Under the pieces are notes generated by a model. That model did not search any database. It was not told the origin of the DNA and worked only from the letters and a program-made list of their open reading frames with translations. This document shows, one piece after another, positions 1-12,591 of a stretch of DNA of 64,000 bases. The translations under genes were made by a program, and so were the position numbers. This stretch comes from Reticulitermes speratus. Taxonomy: Eukaryota; Arthropoda; Insecta; Blattodea; Rhinotermitidae. Within the stretch, counting starts at the first letter, position 1. Each line of letters opens with the position of its first letter. The stretch covers positions 26,074,533 through 26,138,532 of the forward strand of contig JAJKFL010000014.1 of the NCBI GenBank assembly GCA_021186555.1, in the 5' to 3' direction.

Positions 1-48
1 TGTCCAGCCCGTAGCAAGTCGCTATACCAACTACACTATCCAGGCCCA
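1..48 (-). repeat. tRNA-derived SINE head, cut by the window edge
   Basis: Read on the minus strand, this begins GGCCTGGATAGTGTAGTTGG, which looks like the 5' half of a tRNA with an A-box-like segment. It then runs off the left edge, so the B box and body cannot be seen. It could also be the edge of a tRNA gene. The imperfect fit makes a SINE head more likely. Confidence 0.3.
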
Positions 49-563
49 CTTTATTACAAATTCATCTGTTTATTTTATTGTCTGACTCCATATTTACATG
101 TATTAATTTGTTATCCAACCTATACAACTTACCATTACCCTGGTTTCAAGCATGTGTAGTTAATAAGAAGTAGAGGTGACACTTGATAACACAGTGCTTC
201 CTACAGAAGAGAAGTAAATCAATCCCTTGGTTTATGAACCTAATTTGGTCCACAAAAACTGCTAGTAAGGTGAACACTTGTACAATGAAAATTGGTTTCT
301 CATTGCTTCCCATTTGATAAATTTTAATTGGTTTCCAAGGGCAAATAGTATTTCTTGTCAGGCATAAGAAGTTCACCTTAATACAATACAGAACGGTACC
401 TATGTACGAAAAAAACCTAATGATCAATTACTGTATTCAAATAACATTCTTAGTCATTAACCTATGCATAAACAATAGTTGCATCATTAAAGTTATATAG
501 AGAATGCAAAACAAAATATGGTACCATCCTTATTATAAATATGATATACAAAATTTCTTTCAG

Positions 564-784
564 ATTTACTCAGTGCAAAATGATTTAACACCAAGAACAG
601 CAGACCAAAATAAAGCTAAGAGCACACTGAGATATGTCATGATGCTGCTGCTTCTGTGCAGACTGCTCAGGGATACGATGACATTCTGTCCATTCCACAA
701 GATCCAGGAACTGATGCCAGCCAAGAAGAGGCACCAAGAACAATAGGTTTGCAAGAGGAAGGAGCCAACATGAGCAAAAATTGA
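564..784 (+). other. possible 3'-terminal coding exon, unrecognised
   Basis: A pyrimidine-rich acceptor (TTTCTTTCAG) ends at about 563 and is followed by an open frame to 746. In another frame, 632-784 reads as a hydrophilic stretch (including GYDDILSIPQDPGTDASQEE) ending in TGA at 782. The base composition is less AT-rich than the surroundings and the residues look protein-like, but the two open stretches lie in different frames. I do not recognise a family. It may be the last exon of a gene that begins left of the window, or a pseudogene with a frameshift, or chance. Confidence 0.15.
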
Positions 785-3700
785 CTAGCAAATTTTAAAA
801 ACAGGTATTAACTTGTGCATTTCATGTAAGCGAGAACTTGTATACCGACAAATTACTATACTTCAACTTCTGTTTACTGGGGACATGACAGTCCCAGGGC
901 CAAGACCTGAATCCATGACCCTCCAAATATGAAGCAGGAGTGTTAAGAGTTTTATGTGCAAAAACATACATGACTTTCATAGCAAATGTCTTGCATCTAA
1001 AAATATATGGAATTTGCATGCATACAGGGTTTAAAACTGTGCACAAGAACAAGAGTGTTATGTCATGCATGTTACACAACTTTGTATTTTCCAATTACAA
1101 GCACCTGATATATGATATCTATTTTTCATTGCTGGAGTGAGTCAATTTATGTTATTGCATGCACAAAATCTGCATTCATATTTCAAAATCTACTTATTTT
1201 ATTCTTGATACACAACAACATTACACTTGCTATGACAGTCTGTGTATTTTCTTTCCAATCCCAAATGCAAATATTTCTGACAGATGAGTACTCTGGTTCA
1301 TAATATGACAGTAACTTATGGTCATTATAACTTAAATGGCAATTACTGCATTTCAGTAGTATAGCACACTTTCATACCTTAACATTTCACATAATATTCC
1401 TGTGTTATTACAAACACTATGAAAATAGCTTAAAAAAATAAAACATAAAACATGTCCAACAGACTGAATGGGACTCACTGTAAGTTGAAAAACGTCCAGA
1501 ATATTGCTTGTGAAAATGTATGGATCTTGTCTGTACATATTTTTCTGTTGTATTTGTACATAACTGTCAGTATACAATGGGGAATGAGGGAAACAGCCAC
1601 TGTACCAGTCTTCTTAGTTCTGCATTGTGAGTGGTTTCACTTACAAGACCAGGATAAAACACAGGTATTTTACTTCCTACAAAGTGTTAATTTATATTTT
1701 TTGTTACATAAAATTCATAGATTGCATTTTCTGAATTTGCATGCAATGTAGTTTACATCAACATTATGATTTACGTACAATTTCAATACCGAAATTACTT
1801 AGTCACATAATGACTAACTACTGATTATACCTAAGACGCACAACATAGAGTAAAATTATCTGGGTACAAATTAAAGGTGCAGTAATAATATTTAAAGGAG
1901 AAAACTCTGATTCAACATTCCAAAACTGCAACTTTTCAACAAATGTAACAGTTGACTGTAAACATTAGTCACTTACAGGGATCCACCCACTTCAGTCAGT
2001 TTTGCAGCTCATTTCTCTGCCAAATATCCTCAATTTCATATGGCAGATATCCTTATAAAACTTTACAATCAAAACTTACGCCATTCAGTGGAGGGAGAGA
2101 AAAGAAAAGAAAAGAAAAAAACAATTCCTACAGCAAAAAACTGACAAAATGGTGGTATGCAGCATGCAAGGGCACTTATGCAGAAAACAAACCACGTTCA
2201 AAATATAATACAAGGCTAAATTCAGCTCAAAATTCCAGTATGTATGACAAACTTTAATTGTATTATAAAGACTTTGGCATATGTACACTATCAGCCAGCA
2301 GTAAGAGTTAAGGGTAGGTAGTCACCCCGTTATGGGTAATTTCAAACTACACCTTCATTACTGCAAGATCTTACTTTATCTAAGGAAAGGAAGCCAGCCA
2401 CTGAAACAGAATGAAGCAGACAATCTGACAAAATTCAAACATACACTGAGCTGCAATGTTGTTGACAGAGCTGGGCATAGCCCTTTAAGCATTATTTTTG
2501 CAACAGTATTGGCAAAACACTGTCAGATACATAGTTTTCCTATGTAATGGCAAGAGACAGAGATACGTGTACAATAGCAGCACTGTGGGCTGAGAGGCAG
2601 TGTGGACACAGCTGTTTTGACCACATGTCTGATTACTAAAAATCTGAAGCATGTCTGACCGGACTGCTTATATTTTTACCAACATCCATTTGTTCCTGTT
2701 ATACAACTATGCATTAAGAAAAACCACATAAGATCTGTTAAGTAGGGATACAACTTGTGACAGTTTATTTTGTACTTGAGAATGTGAGGATTAAAATTTG
2801 GAACTTCATTTTGGAGTATGAACGTATACTCACGCCAAATACATCAATTAATCTCCGTGCTCAGATTTCAATTTCAGGTTATCAACAAACATAATTTATT
2901 AAAGAATTTACAATTATGAGGGGATATTACTGTAATATTAAATATAAAGTAAAATAACTTGATTCGTGAAGTAAAATATGAAATGAATTAGCGAAAATAT
3001 ACATACTGCATACAATAAAATTGTAGAATTCATATGAGTAAATTACATGGTTTGGAAGCCCCTTACAGAGTATGAGAGAACATCATGATTCCAATCACAT
3101 ATGCAACTGATTAAAGTTTTACAAATTTAAATTTTTAGTTCTATGTGTACTATGTAAGTCTGTATTATATTAAGTTTGTTATGAACATATACATATTAAT
3201 ACTGTACAGAAACTCCCTGACTTACACAATTTCAAGTTACACAATTTCAGACTTACACAGTTTTTAATGTAAAAAAAATTGAAATCGTGTGGCTTCTTGC
3301 CCTTTAAAATTTGTACCATCTATTCCACTTTTTGAGGGAGAGATGCCCCACTTTCCTTGACAGCTTACAGACATTCAATATGGGTGAAACATACATACAC
3401 TTAATGGTAAGACTGTTGACTGATCCTACAAAATCTCACAGATGTCACAAACACATTTAATGAAGGCAGTGATGTGCAAAGTAAAAAAGTCATAAAAATT
3501 GATGGAAAAATGCCCACACTTTATCAGAAATTGTGAACCTCAATCACATGTGATGAACAAACACGTTCAGTTTTCTTCACATTATTAATCCAACAGTGGG
3601 ATCATGAACAACTTCCTCCTAGTGTCAAAAGTTTGAAATACAGAAAGTGTGGGGTGTTCCCTGACAAGACAACTCTCGTGGACTGACTCTACATATGTTG

Positions 3701-4144
3701 TTGACCATATGCGTACTCAACTGCCACTTGTGCCAGATGCACCAGACCATAAATGCATAAGCTGGGGGGTGCCTACATCTCAATGTGTAATTCTACATGC
3801 TCACAGAAGTCGTCTAAGAAAGTTTAAGAAATTTAATTTTCCTACTGTGACATCACTGACAGATGTCAATATATTCTCACTAACTAATACCTTTGTTTGA
3901 TGGCACAGGACCAAACTATTATAACATGGTTACAACATTGTTGTAAAAAGTAAGACAACAAATAACTGTATACTAAATGAACAAAAGTACTTCTTAGCTA
4001 TAAAACCTGATGTTTACTTATGTTTCAAACCTCATACCATTTGTTATGCATGTATAACTAGTTTCATCACACATTCAATATCAACAACTGGGTATTATGA
4101 ATCGCTGCCTACTGATCACTTTACATACACAGTAACAAGGGTGA
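785..4144. other. AT-rich stretch with no supported gene
   Basis: All open frames here are short, lack recognisable motifs and have no convincing splice context. Minor features are a purine run near 2095-2125 and a short imperfect repeat of TTACACAATTTCA near 3220-3260. Part of the right side may be 3' flanking DNA of the minus-strand CCDC43 gene. Confidence 0.5.
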
Positions 4145-4215
4145 TAAAAGGAGGATGGGGTGGGCAGGACATGTGATCTATATACGACAGAAGAGAACTG
4201 CATACAGGGAAAGAG
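4145..4215 (+). repeat. LINE reverse-transcriptase tail remnant
   Basis: One frame reads RRMGWAGHVIYIRQKRTAYR. This matches the C-terminal tail widespread in arthropod non-LTR retrotransposon ORFs, whose typical form is RMRWAGHVARMGE followed by a GRPRRRWED block. Only about 25 codons remain, and stops and frameshifts bound the match. It is a short dead fragment just downstream of the CCDC43 stop codon. Confidence 0.5.
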
Positions 4216-4683
4216 AACACTTGTACTTCTACTCCTCCTCTCTGCCAGTCACGGCATGTTATGGGGTGACCTATTACTTTACCATTTATCGCAATTTAGT
4301 CTGACAATTTTTTTCTTCCAAGCACTGGTTATAGTGTGAGTGGTCAACATTACAAAGAACAGAAGTAATTAATATTAACACCCAAATATGATGTGGTATT
4401 AAATATAGCCATTAAACATACAGGAATCTGCCCTTATTCAAATATCATACTTTTCCTATGAGAAACTGGGATTGAAATCTGAGCCCAAAAATTATGATAT
4501 ATCCAAGACTGCCACTTGTAGTGAGGTCTCAAATGAGCTGTGCCCATCACAGTACTAATGCAGATGTACATCAATGCACCAAAATTTCAAACTAGAATTG
4601 CTAACATTAAAACACATAATCCAACAGTAATAAATTAACATGACACAACACATACACTCATATGCTAGTGCTGCATCATCTTG

Positions 4684-7600
4684 CTATCTTCGTCTTTCAC
4701 CTTTCTGTGTCTTACGTTTCTCCTTCCTTTCTTGTTGCAGCTGTTTCTGCTTCTCCCTTTGGGGAAACAAAATCACTGTAAAACAACCTTACTTGAGATG
4801 TGAGGTTCTTATGGAGGGTAATATTTAGATCATGGTCTTCTGGCACGTGACAGTGCGTAGTTTGAAAATCTTTAACACAGTCTTACATCATGGGGGAGTG
4901 AAACTGCTATGTTGGATGAATATATATTCACTTATTCTACAGTTTTACCACATAAATTATTGCATTTTCTAAACAAGTTGATGTTAAGCACAATGCAGCT
5001 TAATAACGTTCAAGGCATGCAAAGCATAATATCATTACATAGCAATTTACATGCCACTATCATATACACCCTGTTCAACATCTTCTACAGCAACTCATCT
5101 GTAAGCTCATAAAACTTTTTGCATTCCCTAAACTGAATTGATAAAATCTTCTTTGGTAACATTGTGACAATTCAGAACAGAAGCTGGGCGTATGTTCTGA
5201 ATTGATGTGGCTAGTTGCCTGAGAAGACTGTATTATTCCATTACACTGAGAGTTGCAGACATAATCCTACCATGTGAGAGAACATTTCAGTCACTAACAG
5301 CTATCCTGCTGAAGACCAGTGCCAAAGCAGAAATCTTCCACACAAACTTTTACGTGAGGATCGTACAATAACGAAATGTTCTCCATTTTTAAATGTGGTC
5401 ACATTACACCTTTGTCAACTCTTGCCTTATACTCCTTTGTACACCTTCTTCCACTTGATACTTTCACTTTTTTCTTAGTCTCCCCAATGGTCATATATAC
5501 AAACACAAAATTCGTTCAATTCGCAAAAGAATCTTTTTTCGCTTTCTGCCTACTGTACCCTTGATTTTACCAACTTTTCTTGAGATGCCTCAATTCTGCA
5601 TAGACCTGCATTATGTTTTCAGCTCATTTTGCTATACAAGCAAGCATTCTCATGAATACCCTATCACCTGACAGTGATAGTTGTGAAATGCGTCATCCTG
5701 ATTTACTACTGACTACACACTACATACTTGACTCAGTCAAGCAGTACAACCTAATAAGGGAATGCTGGTACATGACTAAACACAGCACTCTGCACCGGTG
5801 TCTAGTGATAAAACCTTCTATAAATAGGGGCATAATAAATCACATCTGGTGCATGACTCATAGTTCAGACACTTCTGAGCTGAATTCCTGATTTTCAGTA
5901 TAAAAAGCACAACTACTATATTTCCTCTTAATATTAAAGCCCAGAAAACCCTTTTATTTTACTCACTAGCCACGTGCCTGTCATACGACAGACTGCCATA
6001 ATAATCAAGTGCCACTACATGCCCCCCTTTCATCAGCAGTTTCTTTGTTCTTAGAGCAAACCAAACTTTAATTTCATCTATCAGAATGCTGCCATGTGGT
6101 TGTGCTATATTGTATTACATGCTCAATACTCAACTGTTTCTCCAAAATTAGCTCGCACCTCCCAATGAACAGCCTGTCACAATTATAAATAATGTTTCTT
6201 CACCAAGAGCACATACCTCACAAAAAACACACAACCTGCTAACAATGGGTGCCATGGCAACCATGTTGCAAGAGCATATGCATCACAGAGAACACAACCC
6301 AGTAACAATGGTTGCCATGGCAACCAAGATGTGACTCAATCACTCACGCACATCCATGGTATTGTACATGGTATATTCCTGGGTTATTAATGATGCTGTA
6401 TCAACTGAATGAGATTATATAAGTAGGATAAAGAAAAGACTTATGAAAAGTGACCATGGCCTGCTTCCAAGTACTATAGAATGCCTGAGGATAATCACAA
6501 AACCTTTGTCGTCATCATTTTACACGAGGTGTGGGTCCGTAAAATTTTAGAAATATTATTGCAGATAATAGGCATACCTACCTGTCTTCCTTATCTTTGT
6601 CTTTCTTCTTCTGGCTTTCTAATTTAGCTTTCTCTCTCTTTTCCTTTTCAGCTTGCTGGACTACAGCTGCATTTGTATTCTTAACTAAACCATTCTCCTT
6701 GCCTTCATTTGGATGATCTGAGTCATCATCTTCTTCTTTATCAGACATCTGGAAGGAAGGATATGTTTCCATATTCAGAGAACATATTGAGATATAAAGA
6801 AACACATATTTACTACTGTATAATCATACGGCATTTACCTGAAGGTTATTATGTCTGAGATCAGAAACCCCCTATAATTTCTATGAAGAGAACATCATTC
6901 TTTCAATAACTCCATAAACCTTGAAGAAAACAGAACCGAAAATATCCAATGCTCTTTTTAACCCTCTCAAGACAGGCTTTCACCTAGATTATATATAAAA
7001 CTTCAGTTGCTACTGCACAGAGAACAGAGTCTGTAACCATTAGAAAGACTAACCAGTTGATGTTGTTTGGGAAATAATCAGTATTCTGTGCAAAAATCAA
7101 ATGAAACATACAACATGCTGTGTGGGCAAATACAGAGTTTTTTAATGTTACAGCAGGTGATACATATAATCACCATTGGCTTTTAAAAGGTTAAATTATA
7201 TTAAATCTTCATACTATATAATCCTTCCACATTTATGCAATATTACAACAACACTTCTCTGTGTTATTCAAGTTGTTGCAAAAGTTATCCAGTGGAAAAT
7301 CAGTCATATTTTGCCCAAAAACTTACCACATAATCCTCATATAAAATAGGCTGCATAAGCTATACACAGGAAGTATTATTTACCATGTCCCAGAGCATGG
7401 CAGCTGCCACAGAAGCATCACCACATATGAAGCCTGCATACACCAGAAATTTAGAGTAATTTCCGCTGCAGTTCAACTTACATTAGTTCACAGAAGATTC
7501 TCAAAGTGCCAATCTTCAGCTTCTAAGCAGGCTTCACACTTTCTAAAACTATTTCTTGACACATGACAAAGCTCTGTCTTTAAATACAGAGTGTCCATTT

Positions 7601-10600
7601 GAAAGTGGATCTTGCACTGTCGGCAAGTTTATCTGACACTGTATGACTCACTCCTGATAGTTTTATTGCAGTGCACTCAATTACAAGGCATCATCTGACA
7701 CCTTAGTCACACAGTCCAGTACACCAGCTGCTCACATCAGATGTAAATTATTGTTGTTTGCTCATGAATATGAAGTACATTGTAACAATATGTTTTTCTT
7801 ATGAATATTGCTGTTATTCCTGAATATGAAGTAGAGTGTAATAGAGAGGGCTTTTATTGTGGGACCGTATAAAAGGAAGAAATCCTACCAAAGTTAGAAA
7901 TCAGTTTCCCACTGTTATAGATCCTTCAAAATCAACAATATACTGACTGGTGAACAAATTTTGAACAGGCTCCTGTTAAAGAAAAAGACAGAACACGATG
8001 TGTTCTTTCAGCAGAAACATCAGAGGATTACAAGCAAGTTCACAAAAATCTTTAAATTGGTTATTCCAGGAAACCAGTCTATCAGAGTCAACTAGACATG
8101 CAGCCACAAAATTGTTTCATTGCAAGCCATACAAATCATTCACAGTTGCACAAAAACTCCATGAAGCAGACTATGTTGTGAGGGCACAGTTTTGTAACTG
8201 GTTCTGTGATGCAGTGTTTGGCGGTGAACATAGGTGTTACTTGGCTAATAACATACCGGGGGGGGGTTTGAATCGACCATGGCTATTAGGAGTCAAGTCA
8301 AGTAGTCAAGTTAGAACAAGGGGAAGATTGGTTTAAACCAGTCCTTAACATACCTACACCCCTGTCCCCCACTCTGACCCCAATTTTGATTTTTTCCCTT
8401 CTTCAACTCAGTAGCCAAAAAAATTTCTCAGGTACAAAAAATATTGGGGGGGGGGGGCATCTGCCCCCCTTGCCCCTCCAAGTTATGCCTGTGGTGGTGA
8501 AGTTGGTCCACTTCTCATTTTACAAATGAAACAAGGGGTGGTGTTACTTAAATGGTAATGTAAATTACATATGATAACACCAACAAAATGCACAATATTA
8601 AAATATATAATTTTATAACTAAAACATTAAAACTTCAACTCCAACATGTTTCAACCCAAAGAGGGTTGAAACATGCTGGATTTGTAGTTTTAATGTTTTA
8701 ATCGTAAAATTACAAATTATAATATTTTGCATTTTGTTGGTGTTGTGTTACATAATTATTAATTAATGCATGGGCATGAACATAAAATTTGGTCATGCAA
8801 ATATCCAAAATAGCAGATAGTGGTTGGCAGATGATCCCTGATCAATACCCGATGTGCCACTACACAACATTAATGTTGGAGTACAGTGTGCTGTCAGTGC
8901 AATAAGAAGTTTGACAGCTGTTCCTTTTAGACACAATACCTTTACAAAGGTACACTGGACAAATTCTGGCACTTTTCCTTTAAAAATTTAAATGGTGAGG
9001 AAAATGAATACAGGTTCTTCGAGCAAGAAGGTGGAACCACCATATAGCCAGTAATTCAACAGCCAAGTTACATACCATTTTTGGAGACTGAATAATTAGT
9101 CATCCTTTGTGGCTTTCTCATTCACTCAGTCTCACACCAGGTTACTGTTATCAGTAGGAAAGTCTCTAAGATTATTCATATTAAGAAGAACCCACACACA
9201 GAGGATGAAATTTGTCCTTCAATTCTGGCAAGAATGTTTACTGTCCTACATTTTCTCTTCATCTGTTAATTCCTTCAATAACAGTGTCAGAATTAATTTA
9301 ATGTAATGGTCAGAATTTGTTTCACTGAAAATTATGGGCCCTGTATTTTGTGTGCACTCACTGCACAACAGAATCCAACTCAACGTGATATAAAGGAACT
9401 TCATAAACTGTTTAGAAATTTTTGTAACACAAACATCTGTTATTTGGGCCATTTAGATTCCTACTTAATGCAAACCATGCTTGATCCAAGAGAAACACAA
9501 GTTTCTGTATTTTACTTTTGTGCAGCATTGAACCCAATTTTTGAAAACTTTCCACTACTCCATATACTGTTATTTTACACAGCATTGCTCAGTGCCATCA
9601 TTTCCTTGACAAACATTTTGCAAAAGTACCACAAATGAACACTCTTTGTCCAACTGATCACATTTCAAATGCACAGTGCGATCATCTGGGGTCCCTGTGT
9701 AATAACAAAAGACTAACAAGCATGTGCCCATTCCAGCTGCTCATTACAAGCTGCATTAACACAGCCATAGTGACAGTAAAGAAGCCTGTACATGCCAAGT
9801 TTGTATTTTCCTGCACTCTACTTCTCTATACCAGTAGAGAAAACTATGTACACAATATGCAAATCACAACAGTGTGCTTTGATCAACTTAAGAGTAGGTA
9901 TTTTCCACATAATGAAATTATGCCTGAAATCAACTGTTCATCTAATCAAAATGTAATTAATAACAAAAATTGTAATTCATGTATTACACAGCACAGTGCA
10001 TTAATCTACAGTGGTCACCTCAGCATTTGTACAACTGAACTGAGAAATGAACACAACATAAGTAACAATACAAGAACTAGAGACTTGACCAACAAAACTT
10101 TAATACACAGTGAAGTAAGCTTGCAAGTCAGCAGCACTATAATCTGCTAAATGGGACATTCCAGCTTAGTTCTATGAAACGTAAAATACAGTCAGATAAA
10201 AAGTTCAACTAAAAAGCTGAAATACTGCAATTCCCAGACAGTTCTAACTGATGTACTGAAGACATATCAGCTATTGCAGATAATGAGTTAGCATCTCAAC
10301 TGTGTGGCATGCATTTTTGATATCAAAAGTTTTCTGCATTTTGCTAAATAAAAATATGTACCAAATTAACAATGCTTCCTTTTATAAAGGAGAATTCCAT
10401 TAACAGACCAAAGACAACAGACTGAGTCTTCAGGTAAGCTGACACAGGTATCCATGGAAATTTAACCATTTACTACTCAGTTTTATCAATACACTGGGTA
10501 CCACCAAAAAAGGACAGATATGTTGCTGTGATCTTTCATGCTTCAATCCTGCAACTTTTAAACACTCTACCATTCATTTGATTCATTGTAGTGGTATACT

Positions 10601-11225
10601 ATTATTCATAATTCATATGCTACTATAACAGTGATTACGGTATTATGTTGCAACAGAAATACCTCGCCATATTGTGCCAATATGGCTTCACGTATCCTTC
10701 GCTCCTCCTCTGTGTATGTTCGCTGCACAGTGGTTGGTCGTGGTTGAGACTCAAGAAGTCGTACCAGTTTCACATCCATATCTTCACCAGAGCCTGAAGT
10801 ATTTCCTGTTAAAATATCTGCTGCCTGTGACAATTTTTTCCATTTGTCCAGTATTTCACGACAGTGTGTGGGAATATCATCTTTCTGCAAAGATAAGTGC
10901 AACGTTCATGATTACAAAGCAACTTTCCATGAGCACTAATTTACTGTAACTAATTACATTAAAGCAATAATTATGTCAAGCAAATACAGTCAAACCCATA
11001 TCCATCCAAATTATCTAACCTCACTGAAATCAAGAACATCCAAGCATGATGTTAACATACCGTTATTTCTGAAAGTATACCTTCCAAAGCTTCTGTCTTA
11101 TCTTCAAGTGTTTCTTCTCCTTCTAAGATTCCTTTTATATATGTACTGAACACTCCCTCATCCGTATTTAAAGCTTTCAGTTTCAAACTAAGCCATGACT
11201 CAAAATCATCACCACCAGCTGCCAT
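4684..11225 (-). CDS. CCDC43: CCDC43 homologue (coiled-coil domain-containing protein 43), four exons
   Basis: The coding exons on the minus strand are 11225-11061, 10884-10663, 6748-6582 and 4756-4684, joined by GT-AG introns of 176, 3914 and 1825 bp. Joined, they give 208 aa, close to the 224 aa I recall for human CCDC43. The N-terminus (MAAGGDDFESWLSLKLKAL) and the segments YIKGILEGEE, EALEGILSEI and EERRIREAILAQYGE correspond to the conserved globular part of the family. An acidic linker (DKEEDDDSDH) follows. The C-terminus is a highly charged Lys/Glu coiled coil (about residues 155-208) ending in KRKTQKGERRR, which matches the vertebrate KKRTQRGERKR tail. The ATG at 11225 is preceded by no usable upstream frame. 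The function of CCDC43 is poorly defined. The gene is head to head with FIS1, and the left breakpoint of the local duplication falls inside its first exon without interrupting this copy. Confidence 0.95.
4757..6581 (-). other. CCDC43 intron 3
   Basis: The donor is GTAGGT just after 6582 and the acceptor is CCCCAAAG before 4756. The split codon is AG/G (Arg), which fixes the joint. Apart from the X-box pair near 6247-6325, the intron is AT-rich without recognisable elements. Small open frames at 4909-5112, 5376-5564 and 5613-5891 have no protein-like character. Confidence 0.7.
6247..6325. promoter_or_regulatory. pair of RFX-type X-box motifs in a ~63-bp tandem duplication
   Basis: GGTTGCCATGGCAACC at 6310-6325 is a perfect 16-bp palindrome and an ideal RFX-family X-box (GTTGCC, no spacer, GGCAAC or similar). 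A second copy, GGGTGCCATGGCAACC, lies at 6247-6262. The two sit in tandem units about 63 bp long that also share AACAATGG and the flanking ACACAAC string. RFX factors bind such sites in ciliary and neuronal genes. The pair lies in CCDC43 intron 3, about 260-330 bp downstream of exon 3. Whether it is used, and by which promoter, is inference. Confidence 0.5.
7895..8245 (+). pseudogene. Tc1/mariner-superfamily transposase remnant
   Basis: One frame at 8030-8215 reads SLNWLFQETSLSESTRHAAT and then LHEADYVVRAQFCNWF. This resembles the helix-turn-helix end and first catalytic-domain approach of IS630/Tc1-mariner type transposases found in arthropods (pattern: SLS.STV, KLL..KPYK, L.E.D...R..FCNW). 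The upstream part, 7970-8030, is readable only in a different frame. The catalytic aspartates are absent because the similarity stops at about 8225. It is a truncated and frameshifted fossil inside a CCDC43 intron. Confidence 0.5.
8260..8490. repeat. G/C-run-rich repeat debris
   Basis: Runs of 9 to 14 G residues at about 8259-8267 and 8445-8458 flank a C-rich segment. This looks like the decayed end of an interspersed repeat. No coding or RNA feature is visible. Confidence 0.35.
8577..8745. repeat. foldback element (long inverted repeat)
   Basis: The two halves are near-complementary. The outer ends read ACCAACAAAATGCA and its complement, and the centre is AACATGTTTCAACCC, a 4-base loop, then GGGTTGAAACATG. 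No coding capacity is visible. The same outer end (AATATT, TGCATTTTGTTGGT) recurs on the foldback at 59015-59170, so the two look like members of one family of nonautonomous elements. Confidence 0.65.
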
Positions 11226-12591
11226 ATTTTAATGATCGCTCATAGATCGTTGCCTACTCCGATGTAACAAGGTATGTGTACGAAAAGTTGGCGCCTATAT
11301 TAGATGATCTGTGGTTGGCGCTGTCTGTGATGGATCAAAGGTGGCTTCCTGTCTTACATATCGGTTAGGCGTGCGGCATGTTTTGATGTCTTTGGGACAA
11401 TCTTACGGTGGCATGGAAAAGAGTGCGGTGGGAGAAAGCACTTGGAACCAGGCATAAAAAACGCCACACGAGCAATTTAGTTATTACACGGATTAAAATC
11501 TGTTTTTAGTTGTGTAGTTTAATACAAATATTACAATCGGTTTCAATTACAAAGAAATTGGGCCATCAGTCTTCTTTCATTTCCATTAAATGTCGAAGCT
11601 AATTCAGTTTCTTTCCTTTCATTGCATGATTGTTTTGCATACCAACTCATAATTTTTTCGTTTAATATTCGATTTGTTCTTCATAATTTTGCATGTTGTA
11701 CATGCTAACTCTATAACTGTTGCAGGTAGGAAAGTGATTTGATGAGAAGATGTGATTTTCATTATACGTGAACAAGTCCTTTTTTATAGAAAATATTAAA
11801 GGGCAACTCTAGAAAATAAATCCGTAAGCTGATGTTAATATAGTGACATTCCGCATTATGAAGGATTTGTCAAAAAGTAGTTCAGGACTACTCTGTAAAT
11901 GATTCTCCTTGTTTTACCGAAAGCGCCCAAGTAGTGCGCTTTTTAGTGTGTAACCGCTTACGCAAACACCTGGCTTGTATAATGCTATATTCTTGTAAGA
12001 TGAATACCAGCCGTTGTACTAACCTTGTATTTAGTCGTATATTGTACGAATATTATTTTTTATTTATACTATGACATATTCTACATCCTTGATCAATCAA
12101 GAGCCCATGAAATTTGCAAAAATTGTAATTATAATTGCAATTCTACAAACTTATATAACGGATATGTCCTGGGTTTAGTGGATGGTTACGTATACCAGAC
12201 TACACGGAATCAAATGTCGGAAGACGCACTTATTTGCATTGAGAAATGCATTCGTTAATCATGCATAATTAATTTATTTTTTCTGACGATATTTTACATT
12301 AAGTATATAAATAAATACATACATACATATAAGAAATTAACATTAATTGTAAAGGTTTTATACTTCAGACCAGCAGACTTAATACCATGAACAATTACAG
12401 TGGCATGTGTATTTCATTTCGGATTTGGTTTGTCTGTCTCTAAGAATGTGCATTTTGTCGTGATACGTTTCTTGTACTCCGTGGTTTCGTCCACAAATGG
12501 CTGCCTGCCGCCAACCTTTTATCCATGCCTGCCACTGGAAAACATGGTTCAGTGTGACCACGGATTAGATCTAACTACGAACTGTGCAAAC
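11226..12591. promoter_or_regulatory. head-to-head intergenic region of CCDC43 and FIS1
   Basis: This 1.37-kb interval separates the start codons of two divergent genes and should hold both promoters and 5' UTRs. A TTGGCGCC string at about 11287-11294 resembles an E2F-type site and is kept in unit 2. A simple ATAC repeat lies near 12310-12330. The interval is copied at about 25602-26968 with few changes. Transcription start sites cannot be placed from sequence alone. Confidence 0.5.

Larger units (their letters stand above)
6749..10662 (-). other. CCDC43 intron 2 with transposon debris
   Basis: The donor GTATTT lies directly after the GAG codon of exon 2, and the acceptor is CTTCCAG before 6748. 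The intron contains an old transposase remnant (about 7895-8245), a poly-G/poly-C-rich patch (8260-8490) and a foldback element (8577-8745). Open frames at 9306-9638 and 9635-10150 are AT-rich, low in recognisable motifs and intronic, so I treat them as chance. Confidence 0.7.

Noticed and set aside
9635..10150. 171-codon open frame on the plus strand
   Set aside because: It is AT-rich, lacks any recognisable motif and lies inside CCDC43 intron 2 on the opposite strand. A chance frame is the simplest explanation.
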